A DNA stretch of 64,000 bases from the NCBI RefSeq assembly GCF_019449275.2, contig NZ_JAHZQZ020000022.1, positions 1 through 64,000 on the forward strand, given 5' to 3'. The DNA comes from Microbacterium sp. HD4P20. GTDB lineage: Bacteria; Actinomycetota; Actinomycetes; Actinomycetales; Microbacteriaceae. Both the position numbers and the translations under genes were made by a program. The number at the start of each line of letters is the position of its first letter. Position 1 is the stretch's first letter. The notes below the pieces were generated by a model. It saw nothing but the letters and a program-made list of their open reading frames with translations. It made no database searches and had not been told where the DNA came from. Positions 10,770 to 18,695 of the stretch are shown here, one piece after another.

Positions 10770-12161
10770 GTGACCGACATGACTTCGCCCGAGTCTCGAC
10801 CCCCCGCCGGCGCACCCGAGTTCACCGGCGTCACGCCTACCGACGCGATGGCGGCGGCCGTGGCTGCCGCAGCCCAGGCCGAGGGGCCAGAGCGCACCAG
10901 TCGCCGTGCAGTGCTCGCGTGGGGACTGTGGGACTGGGGCTCCGCCGCGTTCAACGCCGTGGTCACGACCTTCGTCTTCACGGTCTACCTGACCAGCTCG
11001 AGCTTCGGACCGGCCGGCACCGTCGAGGCCCAGCTCGGCTGGGCGCTCGCCGCCGCGGGACTGCTGATCGCGCTGCTCGCTCCGATCACCGGCCAGCGGT
11101 CCGATACTTCCGGCCGTCGCAAGCTGTGGCTCGCGGTCAACACCTACATCGTCGTCGGCATGACCGCCGCCATGGTCTTCGTGGCGCCCGATCCAGGCTA
11201 TCTGTGGCTCGGTCTGCTGTTGGTCGCTGCCGGCAACGTGTTCTTCGAGTTCGCGGGCGTCAACTACAACGCGATGCTGTCGCAGGTGTCGACGCCGCGT
11301 TCCATCGGTCGCGTCAGCGGCTTCGGCTGGGGCATGGGATACGTGGGCGGCATCGTGCTCCTTCTCATCGTGTACTTCGGCTTCATCCAAGGGCTGTTCG
11401 GGGTGCCGGACGAAGACGGCTGGCCGGTGCGAATCGCGATGGTCGTCTCAGCGGTGTGGTTCGGCCTCTTCGCACTTCCGGTGCTGTTCGCCGTGCCCGA
11501 GTACCGCGGAGCCGGGGTGAAGCGCGAGAAGGTGTCGTTCTTCGCCTCGTACGCGCGCCTCGGCCGTGACATCGCACGGCTCTGGCGCGAGAGCCGCCCG
11601 ACCCTGTGGTTCCTGCTCGCGAGCGCCGTCTTCCGCGACGGTCTGGCGGGAGTATTCACGTTCGGCGGGGTGCTCGCGGCATCCGTCTTCGGCTTCTCCG
11701 CCGGCGAGGTCATCATCTTCGCGATCGCGGCGAACGTCGTCGCGGGCGTCTCGACCATCGCGGTCGGCGCGCTCGATGACCGGCTCGGCGCGAAGCCGGT
11801 CATCGTCGCGGCGCTCATCGGTCTCGTCATCTCGGGGCTGCTCGTCTTCTTCCTGCACGACGGCGGCCAGATCGTGTTCTGGACGGCGGGCCTGGCGCTG
11901 TGCCTGTTCGTCGGCCCCGCCCAGTCCGCGTCGCGCACGTTCCTCGCGCGCATCATCCCGCCGGGGCGGGAGGGCGAGGTGTTCGGGCTCTACGCGACGA
12001 CCGGTCGGGCCGTGTCATTCCTCGCGCCCATGATGTTCGCCGTGTTCGTCGGCGTCTCGGGCGAGGCGTACTACGGGATCCTCGGCATCGTGCTGGTGCT
12101 GCTGGTCGGCCTGCTGCTCCTGCTGCCGGTGCGGGCCACGCAGCAGAAGCTGTCGGCCTGA
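10770..12161 (+). CDS. MFS transporter, UMF1/Atg22-like
   Basis: This 463-residue integral membrane protein has about 12 hydrophobic segments. The opening LAWGLWDWGSAAFNAVVTTF is the hallmark of the UMF1 (Atg22-like) branch of the major facilitator superfamily, and GQRSDTSGRRKLWL is the loop 2-3 signature. Substrates of bacterial members are poorly known; amino-acid or small-solute efflux are guesses only. The frame is open further upstream, but the GTG at 10770 has GAAGGG at 10757-10762 at proper spacing and gives a normal N-terminus; ATG 10779 is a second possibility. A TAGCCT hexamer at 10697-10702 may be its -10. Confidence 0.85.
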   Translation: MTDMTSPESRPPAGAPEFTGVTPTDAMAAAVAAAAQAEGPERTSRRAVLAWGLWDWGSAAFNAVVTTFVFTVYLTSSSFGPAGTVEAQLGWALAAAGLLIALLAPITGQRSDTSGRRKLWLAVNTYIVVGMTAAMVFVAPDPGYLWLGLLLVAAGNVFFEFAGVNYNAMLSQVSTPRSIGRVSGFGWGMGYVGGIVLLLIVYFGFIQGLFGVPDEDGWPVRIAMVVSAVWFGLFALPVLFAVPEYRGAGVKREKVSFFASYARLGRDIARLWRESRPTLWFLLASAVFRDGLAGVFTFGGVLAASVFGFSAGEVIIFAIAANVVAGVSTIAVGALDDRLGAKPVIVAALIGLVISGLLVFFLHDGGQIVFWTAGLALCLFVGPAQSASRTFLARIIPPGREGEVFGLYATTGRAVSFLAPMMFAVFVGVSGEAYYGILGIVLVLLVGLLLLLPVRATQQKLSA

Positions 12162-12245
12162 CGCCGCAGCCAACGCGCTTCATCACCCCTCGCGCCCCTC
12201 TCTGGTCTGCCGCTAGGCTCTGGCCAGCGCCGGAACCCGATCCGG

Positions 12246-12267
12246 CTCAGGTGCCCCCCGACCTGAG
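12246..12267. other. Inverted repeat in the gap before the VWA gene
   Basis: CTCAGGT, 8 nt, ACCTGAG forms a perfect 7-bp stem in the 180-bp gap 12162-12341. It lies about 75 nt before the next start codon. It could be an operator or the end of the MFS transcript; there is no T tract. Nothing else stands out in the gap. Confidence 0.4.
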
Positions 12268-12341
12268 GTCCAGCCAATGCCCGATGACGCCTGCCGTGGA
12301 CGCGGCGCCGCGCCGTGCGCCCGTCGCACTGAGAGCCGCCC

Positions 12342-14252
12342 GTGAAGGGCAGGCCGCACGCGGCGACCGAGGAACGCCGGCTGCGCCGGCGGCGGCGACG
12401 CCGCCAGGTCGTCATGTGGATCTCGGTGGTCGGCATCGTGGCGCTCGTCGCGGCGATCGGCACCGTCTCTACGATGATCCTGTCGGCCCTCGCCGCCGAG
12501 GCAGAGGTCGTGGCGGCGCCCGAAGAGCAGCCCGTCCCCGAGCCCGAACTGATCACCTTCCCGCAGGACGAGCCGGCGTCGACCGCCGGCGCAAGCCCGT
12601 GCACGATGGTGCACGTGCTGTCGTCGCACGAGAACGCCCAGATGGTGGAGCACCTCACGTCGGCGTACAACAGCGCGCCCCGCAATGTGGCCGGCTCGTG
12701 CGTGACGGTGGCCTCGACGAAGGAGAAGTCCGGGGTGGCGGCCACCATCGTCGCCACCGGCTTCCCCAGCGTCCCCGACGATCAGAAGCCCACGGTATGG
12801 CTGCCCGACTCGACCACATGGGTCGACGTCGCGCAATCCCAGGGTGCGACCGCGCTGCGCCCCGAGGGCACGAGCATCGCGACCTCCGACATCGTGCTGG
12901 CGATGCCGCAGCCGCTCGCCGAGGCAGTCGGCTGGGATGAGACGGCGCCGACGTGGGCCGAGGTCTTCGAAGCGGCCGGCGACGCCGACCTGTGGAGCGC
13001 GCTCGGCCACCCCGAATGGGGCAGCTTCAAACTCGGCAAGACCAGTCCCCTCATGGCCACCTCGGGTGAGGCGGCCATGTATGCCTCGTTCGGCACAGCG
13101 GCGGGTTCCCTCGCGGCGTTCTCGGCGCAGCATGTCGCCGACGCGGCCGTCCTGGCAGCCGTGCACGCGAACGAGCTCTCCACCAGCCACTACATGGCCA
13201 CCCCCGAGCACTTCCTGTGGCACGCGCGTCAGGCCGAGGCATCCGGAACTGCCGCCGACTTCCTGTCGGCCGTGATCGTCGATGAGAAGTCGGTGTGGGA
13301 CTACAACCGCGGCATCACGAGCCGCGACGGCGTGACTCGCTCGCAAGAGGCTCCGCCGGCAGAGCAACTGGTGCCGATCTACCCGGCCGACGGCTACTAC
13401 GCCGCCAATAACCCGGCGATGCGCCTGACGGGCGCCTGGATCGACCCCATCGAATCCGAGGCGGCCGCCGACTTCATCCGCTTCACCCGCACGGCGCAGG
13501 GTCAGGAGGCGGTGCGGGCCGCCGGCTATCGCGACCTCAACCGGCAGCTCGATCCGGTGGTCGCGAGCATCGGCAGGCTCACCGCGGAACAGGCCGGGGT
13601 GATCCCGTTCCCGGCGGCGGAGGTCGTCACCGCGGTGCAGGACGCCTTCCCCGAGGTGCGCAAGCGCGCGAACGTGCTGTTCCTGCTGGACGTGTCGGGC
13701 TCGATGGATGCGCCGATCTCGCCGAACGACACCAAGCTCACACAGGCCAAGAAGGCGATCGAGGCGGCGCTCGGTCACTTCACCACTGGTGACGACGTCG
13801 GGCTCGCCGGCTTCGCGCAGGCGCCCGACGGCGCGATGGTGCCGGGACTCATCTCGCCGGTCGCCGACATCGGCGGTGCACGGGACGGGTTCCTGGGCGC
13901 CCTGGGCGGCATCGTGTCGATGGGCGACACCCCCCTGTACCAGGCGGTCGACACCTTCACCGCCCAGCAGGCCGCCGCGTGGTCGGCCGACCGCATCAAC
14001 GCCGTCGTGCTGCTCAGCGACGGCGAGAACGACGCACCGAACGCGCCGACGATCGGCGCCGAGCAGATGCTCGAGAACCTGCGCCACTTGCACCACTCCA
14101 CGCCGGTCCTGGTGTTCACCCTCGCCTACGGTGCCGACGCCGACGTCGCGACGCTGCAGTCGATCTCGAGCGCGACCGGCGCCCACTACTATGACGCGAC
14201 CGACCCGTCGCAGCTCGAGGCGGTGCTCGGCGACCTCGTCACCAGCTTCTGA
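12342..14252 (+). CDS. Membrane-anchored fusion of a solute-binding-like domain and a von Willebrand A domain
   Basis: This 636-residue protein has a poly-Arg N-terminus, one membrane helix (about 23-48) and a large extracellular part. Residues about 70-400 resemble type-2 periplasmic binding proteins (substrate-binding folds). Residues about 440-630 form a VWA domain with an intact metal-site motif LLDVSGSMDAP, followed by VVLLSDGEND. VWA domains bind ligands or proteins through a divalent metal. Related substrate-binding/VWA proteins occur in actinobacteria without a firmly known role. The start is a GTG. Neighbours (MFS on the left, convergent BCCT on the right) give no functional hint. 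Confidence 0.75.
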   Translation: MKGRPHAATEERRLRRRRRRRQVVMWISVVGIVALVAAIGTVSTMILSALAAEAEVVAAPEEQPVPEPELITFPQDEPASTAGASPCTMVHVLSSHENAQMVEHLTSAYNSAPRNVAGSCVTVASTKEKSGVAATIVATGFPSVPDDQKPTVWLPDSTTWVDVAQSQGATALRPEGTSIATSDIVLAMPQPLAEAVGWDETAPTWAEVFEAAGDADLWSALGHPEWGSFKLGKTSPLMATSGEAAMYASFGTAAGSLAAFSAQHVADAAVLAAVHANELSTSHYMATPEHFLWHARQAEASGTAADFLSAVIVDEKSVWDYNRGITSRDGVTRSQEAPPAEQLVPIYPADGYYAANNPAMRLTGAWIDPIESEAAADFIRFTRTAQGQEAVRAAGYRDLNRQLDPVVASIGRLTAEQAGVIPFPAAEVVTAVQDAFPEVRKRANVLFLLDVSGSMDAPISPNDTKLTQAKKAIEAALGHFTTGDDVGLAGFAQAPDGAMVPGLISPVADIGGARDGFLGALGGIVSMGDTPLYQAVDTFTAQQAAAWSADRINAVVLLSDGENDAPNAPTIGAEQMLENLRHLHHSTPVLVFTLAYGADADVATLQSISSATGAHYYDATDPSQLEAVLGDLVTSF

Positions 14253-14291
14253 GCGGCGCAATCCACTCGCGTGCCGACTCACTGCAGCGGG

Positions 14292-16046
14292 TCAGCGCGG
14301 ATGCCGCAGCCAACGCGGCAGCCGGGGCCATCGAACGCCCCGCTGATCGGGTTCTTCCACCTCGAGCCCGTAGTAGTCGCCGATGCGCTCGACGAACGCG
14401 TCTCGCCGCGCGTGCTCGTACGCGCGCCGCTCGCGCCGGAACGCCACGACGGTCGCCCAGCACATCAGCAGCATGACGACACTGAACGGCAGGGCGATCG
14501 TGATCGCCGCCGTCTGCAGCGCCGTGAGCCCACCCGTCAGCAGGAGCGCGACCGCCAGCAGCGCGGTCACGAGGGTGAAGAAGGTGCGCACCCACTTGGC
14601 CGGCTCCTGGTTGCCGCCGGTGGCGATCATGCCCATCACGAGAGCACCGGAGTCGGACGAGGTGACGAAGAAGATCGTCACGAGCAGGATCACTCCGGCC
14701 GTGAGCACGGTGGTGCCGGGGAAGTGACGGAGCAGCTGGAAGATCGAGCCCTCGAGATCGACGGTGCCGTCGGGGAGGGTCATCGAGCCGGGATCGTGCA
14801 GTTCGAGGTACAGCGCCGAGCCGCCGAGCACGGCGAACCACAGGATGCCGAGCATCGTCGGCACGATGATGACGCCGAGCACGAACTCTCGCACGGTGCG
14901 TCCGCGCGAGATGCGCGCGATGAAGATGCCGACGAACGGCGACCACGAGATCCACCAGCCCCAGTAGAACGACGTCCACGCCGCCTGCCACGCCTCGCCC
15001 GCCGCACCCTGGAACGCGCTCACCGTGAACGACAGGCCGATGTAGTTCTGGATGTATCCGCCGATGGACTGCACCCATTCGCGCAGCAGGAACTCGGTCT
15101 GTCCGAACACCAGGACGTACGCCAGGAGCAACCCGGCCAGCATGAGGTTCGCCGACGACAGCCATTTCATGCCCCGCGTGACGCCCGAGAGGACCGACAG
15201 GAGCACCAGGACGGTGATGACGCCGATGATCGCGACCTGCACGCCCGGGGTGGGCTCGGCGAGGCCTGCGGACTCGAGCCCTGAGCTGATCTGGAGCACA
15301 CCAAGCCCGAGCGACGTGGCCACACCGAAGAGAGTGCCCGCGAGCGCCACGACGTCGATCGCATGGCCCCACGGGCCCTCGACGCGTTTGCGCCCGAGCA
15401 CGGGCTCGAGCGTCCACCGGATCGAGATCGGCCGCCCCCGACGGTGGATCGCGTAGGCCAGCCCCAGACCGACCACCACATAGATCGCCCACGCCTGCAC
15501 GCCCCAGTGCAGATACGTCTGGGTGAGCGCCTGCTGCGCGAGCTGCTCGGGCGTGCCCACGACGCCCGGCCGGGGATCGACGAAGTGACTCAGCGGCTCA
15601 CTGACGCCGTAGAAGACCAGGCCGATGCCCATTCCCGCCGCGAAGAGGAGCGAGAACCAGGCCCCGACCGAGAACTCGGGCTTGTCGTCGTCTCTACCGA
15701 GCTTGATGTCGCCGAACCGCGAGAAGCCCATCACCAAGGCGAATGCGACGAAGAAGGCGGCGATCAGAACGTAGTACCAGTTGAAGGCGTTGACGATCGT
15801 CGACTGGATCGCGGCGAACATCGCCTCCGCGGCGCGCGGCGCGATGATGGCGAACGCGCTGAAGGTCAGGACGACGGCTGCGGCGGGCCAGAAGACCCAC
15901 CGCTGGATGCCGGCGCCCGGCGCGGGCGGCGCGGCCGGCACCGTGGGCGGAAGCGGGTCGACGCCGGCAGGCGCCGACCCACTGGTCGGTGTCGCGGGTC
16001 CGGCATCCGGGGGTGCCTCGGGCTGAGTGTTCTCATCGTCGGTCAC
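14292..16046 (-). CDS. BCCT-family transporter (betaine/choline/carnitine type)
   Basis: This 584-residue protein has a Pro/Ala-rich cytoplasmic N-terminus (about 50 residues) and 12 predicted membrane helices. The family signature GMGIGLVFYGVSEPLSHF is present, as is the aromatic-rich helix WTSFYWGWWISWSPFVGIFI that carries the Trp box for quaternary ammonium substrates. BCCT carriers import osmolytes such as glycine betaine by Na+ or H+ symport; the precise substrate is not determined here. The start is GTG, and the -10 hexamer ends only 6 nt before it, so the message is probably leaderless. Confidence 0.92.
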   Translation of the reverse strand: MTDDENTQPEAPPDAGPATPTSGSAPAGVDPLPPTVPAAPPAPGAGIQRWVFWPAAAVVLTFSAFAIIAPRAAEAMFAAIQSTIVNAFNWYYVLIAAFFVAFALVMGFSRFGDIKLGRDDDKPEFSVGAWFSLLFAAGMGIGLVFYGVSEPLSHFVDPRPGVVGTPEQLAQQALTQTYLHWGVQAWAIYVVVGLGLAYAIHRRGRPISIRWTLEPVLGRKRVEGPWGHAIDVVALAGTLFGVATSLGLGVLQISSGLESAGLAEPTPGVQVAIIGVITVLVLLSVLSGVTRGMKWLSSANLMLAGLLLAYVLVFGQTEFLLREWVQSIGGYIQNYIGLSFTVSAFQGAAGEAWQAAWTSFYWGWWISWSPFVGIFIARISRGRTVREFVLGVIIVPTMLGILWFAVLGGSALYLELHDPGSMTLPDGTVDLEGSIFQLLRHFPGTTVLTAGVILLVTIFFVTSSDSGALVMGMIATGGNQEPAKWVRTFFTLVTALLAVALLLTGGLTALQTAAITIALPFSVVMLLMCWATVVAFRRERRAYEHARRDAFVERIGDYYGLEVEEPDQRGVRWPRLPRWLRHPR

Positions 16047-16052
16047 GGCTTC

Positions 16053-16081
16053 ACGCTAGCGAGCCGCCACCGGGCGGCCAA
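16053..16081 (-). promoter_or_regulatory. Promoter of the BCCT gene, probably giving a leaderless mRNA
   Basis: On the minus strand TTGGCC (16076-16081), a 17-nt spacer and TAGCGT (16053-16058) are followed after 6 nt by the GTG start codon at 16046. The transcript start should fall at or next to the first base of the start codon, with no room for a ribosome site. Confidence 0.6.
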
Positions 16082-16084
16082 GCG

Positions 16085-16666
16085 CTACCGCTGCGGCCAG
16101 GAGTCGGCGAGCTTGGTGAGCAGTCGTGCCAGCTCGGCGCGTTCATCGTCGGTGAATGCCGTGAGCGCGGCATCCATCGCGTTGCGCCGCTCACCTCGGA
16201 ATCCGCGCACCAGGCGGGATCCGGCATCCGTCAGCGCCACTCTCGTGCGTCGCGCGTCGTCGGGGTCTGCCTCACGGCGCACCAGATCGAGTTCGACCGA
16301 CTGCTGCACGAGCCGCGAGGCCCGCGGCTGGTCGACACCGACCGCATCGGCGATCTCGCCCACCGAGAGGGGATGGGATGCCGCGGCCAGCGCCTCGAGC
16401 AGCCTCATGCGCGCGGGGCCGCCGATGCGAGGGGCACCCCAGGGCGGCCCGCCGTGGCCGCGCCCCCACGGCGGGCCGCCGCGCCCGCCGCCGTGCGGGA
16501 AGGGGTGGTGACCGACGCCCTGCGTGCCCGCGGGATGGGGGCCGGCGTGCCCGCCGGCGGGTGGCGGAGGACCGTCACCCCACGGCGGCCGTGGCATGCG
16601 CCGCCCGCGCAGCCGGGCGAGCGCGGCGGCGATGGCGTCGGCGGGATCGTCGGGTCGAGAGGGCAT
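16085..16666 (-). CDS. MarR-family regulator with a His/Gly/Pro-rich N-terminal segment
   Basis: This 193-residue protein has a short N-terminal helix, then a low-complexity segment (about 25-80) made of Pro, Gly, His and Trp (PPPPAGGHAGPHPAG, HHPFPHGGGRGGPPWG). A winged-helix domain of MarR type follows (about 84-185), with LSVGEIADAVGVDQPRASRL as recognition helix and DPDDARRTRVALT as wing. MarR proteins bind short palindromes as dimers and often respond to small ligands. The gene is divergent from another regulator with similar composition, and the 115-bp gap holds six CATG boxes. A role in metal or stress sensing is suggested only by the His clusters. Confidence 0.8.
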   Translation of the reverse strand: MPSRPDDPADAIAAALARLRGRRMPRPPWGDGPPPPAGGHAGPHPAGTQGVGHHPFPHGGGRGGPPWGRGHGGPPWGAPRIGGPARMRLLEALAAASHPLSVGEIADAVGVDQPRASRLVQQSVELDLVRREADPDDARRTRVALTDAGSRLVRGFRGERRNAMDAALTAFTDDERAELARLLTKLADSWPQR

Positions 16667-16675
16667 GCCTTCAAT

Positions 16676-16742
16676 TTACATGCGGGTTGACATGCACTCG
16701 AGTTACATGTCACACTGCATGTACATGCACTTCGACATGTAA
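16676..16742. promoter_or_regulatory. Operator array of six CATG-centred boxes between two regulator genes
   Basis: The CATG cores start at 16679, 16691, 16706, 16718, 16724 and 16736, so the steps are 12, 15, 12, 6 and 12 bp. Boxes at the edges read TTACATG (16676-16682) and CATGTAA (16736-16742) in opposite orientation. Boxes four and five fuse into a perfect 14-bp palindrome TGCATGTACATGCA (16716-16729). The layout suggests cooperative binding of one or both neighbouring MarR-like proteins. Confidence 0.65.
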
Positions 16743-16746
16743 CCCC

Positions 16747-16765
16747 GGCGGCGCTCGGCGCCGCC
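16747..16765. other. GC hairpin in the 5' leader of the right-hand regulator
   Basis: GGCGGCGC, TCG, GCGCCGCC is a perfect 8-bp stem with a 3-nt loop. It sits between the CATG array and the ribosome site AGAAAGGA (16768-16775) of the next gene. Confidence 0.5.
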
Positions 16766-16781
16766 CCAGAAAGGACTTGTC

Positions 16782-17609
16782 ATGAACACCCAGAACGAAG
16801 ACAAAGAAAATGAGGACCTCTCCAACGAGGAACTTCCCACCGAGCACGTGCCCACCGAGCACGTGCCCACCGACCAGCGGCCCCTCGGCTACTGGCTGCG
16901 CGTGGTCGACGGCCTGCTCACGCAGCGATTCGCCGAGGCCTTCGAGGCCGAGGGCATCTCGCGCCGGGAGTGGATGCTGCTGAACCTCCTGTCGGGCGAC
17001 GTCGACGCCCCCGGACTCCGCGAGCGCCTCGCCCGCAAGGGCAAGCGCCTGCGGACGCTCGAGACCCGCGGCTGGGCCGAGGAGAGCGGGGACGGCACCT
17101 GGACTCTGACCGACACCGGCCGTGCCGAGAAGGAGCGCATCGGCGAGATCGTCGATGGCATCCGCTCCCGCCTGGTCGACGCCGTGGGCGCCGAGGCCTT
17201 CGCCACCACCACGAGCTCGCTCGAGGCGATGGCCCGCGAACTCGGCTGGGACGAGAACGAGGCGCCCGGTCGCGGCTTTCCGCGTGGTCCGGGCTTCGGC
17301 GGGTTCGGCGGCTTCGGCCGCCCGTTCCGCCCCGAGATCCGCTTCGGAGCAGGACCTAACCGCCACCGCGGCTTCGCCCCGGGTCGACCCGGCCGCCCCG
17401 CCGAGCGCGGTGACGAGCCCTTCTCCGGACACGACTCCGGCGACGGATGCCACGGCCACGGTCCTCACGGCGGCCACGGCCCCCACGGCGGCCACGGCTT
17501 CCCACCCCACGGTCGCGGTCGCGGGGACGGCGAGCGCGGCGCGCAGGGCGCGTACGAGCGCGGCTTCGAGGCCGGGTTCGCTCGCGGCCGGGAGTCCGGC
17601 GCGGCCTGA
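16782..17609 (+). CDS. MarR-like winged-helix protein with a His/Gly-rich C-terminus
   Basis: This 275-residue protein has an acidic N-terminus with a small duplication (PTEHVPTEHVPTD), then a winged-helix region (about 38-120: ADQRP..YWLRVVDGLL, ISRREWMLLNLLSG, ETRGWAEESGDGTWTLTDTG) like MarR proteins. A dimerisation helix (about 115-150) follows. The last 110 residues are Gly-, His- and Arg-rich (GFGGFGGFGRPF, GCHGHGPHGGHGPHGGHG). The tail could bind divalent metal but no established motif is present. It is divergent from the 16085 gene and shares the CATG array, so the two are likely co-regulated. The ATG at 16782 follows AGAAAGGA at good spacing. Confidence 0.7.
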   Translation: MNTQNEDKENEDLSNEELPTEHVPTEHVPTDQRPLGYWLRVVDGLLTQRFAEAFEAEGISRREWMLLNLLSGDVDAPGLRERLARKGKRLRTLETRGWAEESGDGTWTLTDTGRAEKERIGEIVDGIRSRLVDAVGAEAFATTTSSLEAMARELGWDENEAPGRGFPRGPGFGGFGGFGRPFRPEIRFGAGPNRHRGFAPGRPGRPAERGDEPFSGHDSGDGCHGHGPHGGHGPHGGHGFPPHGRGRGDGERGAQGAYERGFEAGFARGRESGAA

Positions 17610-17726
17610 GCCGCAGCTGGGCCCACGCGGCCGGAGGCTCCGCTCGACGCGCCAGCGGCGAGCGGAGGGGCCGTGGGGACCCCTCCCGTCCCTTCCCTCG
17701 GATCCGCGGGAGCGGACACCTCCGCC

Positions 17727-17763
17727 GACACGCCGTGTTCGACCCGTTCGAACGCGGCGTGTC
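17727..17763 (+). terminator. Strong intrinsic-terminator-like hairpin
   Basis: GACACGCCG, one T-G wobble, GTTCGA, loop CCCGT, TCGAAC, CGGCGTGTC form a 16-bp stem followed by the GT-rich GTGTTGTG. It lies 118 nt after the MarR-like gene and separates it from the sulfur locus. The rest of the 229-bp gap (17610-17847) shows no gene. Confidence 0.7.
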
Positions 17764-17847
17764 GTGTTGTGCGTCCGCACCTGCGGATCCGATGTTGTGC
17801 TCGGCCGCGTAACGCGCCTGCCACACAGGCCCGGCACAATGGGGCGC

Positions 17848-18570
17848 GTGACCTCGACGCCCGCTCTCCTCGCGATCTCGCACGGCACCTCATCCCCCGC
17901 AGGCCAAGCGGCCGTCTCGGCTCTCGTCGAGGCGGTCGCACGACGCCTGCCTCAGGTGACGGTGCGGCTCGGCCACGTGGACGTGCAGCAGCCCGATGTC
18001 GCGGCATCCCTGGACGCACTCCCCGGCGGGCAGCCCGTCGTGATCGTGCCGCTGCTGCTGTCGGCGGGCTACCACGTGCGTGTCGACCTGAAGAAGCAGA
18101 CGGCCGGCCGCGACGGCGTCGTCATCGCCGCCGCGATGGGACCCGACCCCCGACTGGTCGACGCACTGACGATGCGCCTCGAACCGCTCGGCCTCGCGGC
18201 CGACGACGCTGTCGTGCTCGCCGTCGCCGGTTCCAGCGATGAGCGGGCGAACGAGGACTGCCGCGAGGTGGGACGGATGCTGGGCGACCGGCTCGACCGA
18301 GACGTCGAGGTCGGCTTCCTCGCGGCCGCCGACCCGAGGCTCGACGTCGCGGTCACGCGGGTGTCGGGGAACGCGGAGCGCGTGGTCGTGGCGAACTACC
18401 TCCTCGCCCCGGGGTACTTCCACGACCTGGCCGTGCGACTCGCCGGCACTGCACCGGTGGCACGTCCCCTGCTCGATGACGACGAACCCGCGCCCGGCCT
18501 GGTCGATCTCGTGATCGACCGCTACGACAGCGCTTGTCGGACCGAGTCCGGCGGCGCCGCAACTGTATGA
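17848..18570 (+). CDS. Sirohydrochlorin chelatase (CbiX/SirB family)
   Basis: This 240-residue protein consists of two tandem CbiX-type halves. It contains the N-terminal metal-binding motif LLAISHGTSS (His near residue 12) and the second conserved His in LLLSAGYHVRVDL; the second half has VAGSSDERAN and LLAPGYFHDLAV. It would insert Fe2+ into sirohydrochlorin to make siroheme for the sulfite reductase that follows in the same direction. GTG 17848 gives MTSTPALLA; an ATG at 17839 adds three residues. It is separated from the sulfite reductase by 125 bp with its own leader, so it may be transcribed separately. Precorrin-2 dehydrogenase, the step in between, is not in the window. Confidence 0.88.
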   Translation: MTSTPALLAISHGTSSPAGQAAVSALVEAVARRLPQVTVRLGHVDVQQPDVAASLDALPGGQPVVIVPLLLSAGYHVRVDLKKQTAGRDGVVIAAAMGPDPRLVDALTMRLEPLGLAADDAVVLAVAGSSDERANEDCREVGRMLGDRLDRDVEVGFLAAADPRLDVAVTRVSGNAERVVVANYLLAPGYFHDLAVRLAGTAPVARPLLDDDEPAPGLVDLVIDRYDSACRTESGGAATV

Positions 18571-18643
18571 CGCCGCATTACGTCGGTTAACGCACCTTGA
18601 CACTCGGATAGGTCAGGCGGTCGGCCGCTTCTAGCCTCACGGA

Positions 18644-18682
18644 ATGGACTCGATAGAGTCCTGCCCGGGGACGCCCGGGTGA
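18644..18682 (+). CDS. Possible 12-codon leader peptide upstream of sulfite reductase
   Basis: ATG at 18644 opens the peptide MDSIESCPGTPG and ends at a TGA 13 nt before the sulfite reductase GTG. A TAGCCT hexamer at 18632-18637 would start transcription at or beside the A of this ATG, making it leaderless; no convincing -35 is seen. The coding region also folds into two adjacent hairpins, GGACTC-GATA-GAGTCC and CCCGGG-GACG-CCCGGG (18646-18679). Mycobacteria control sulfur genes with leaderless cysteine-containing peptides, so a cysteine-sensing role is conceivable. Only one Cys codon is present, so this is tentative. Confidence 0.35.
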   Translation: MDSIESCPGTPG

Positions 18683-18695
18683 TCCGGAGGCCACC

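Noticed and set aside
12213..14282. A 689-codon minus-strand frame opposite the VWA gene
   Set aside because: It is a His/Arg-rich shadow; the plus-strand frame has a membrane helix and an intact VWA metal site.
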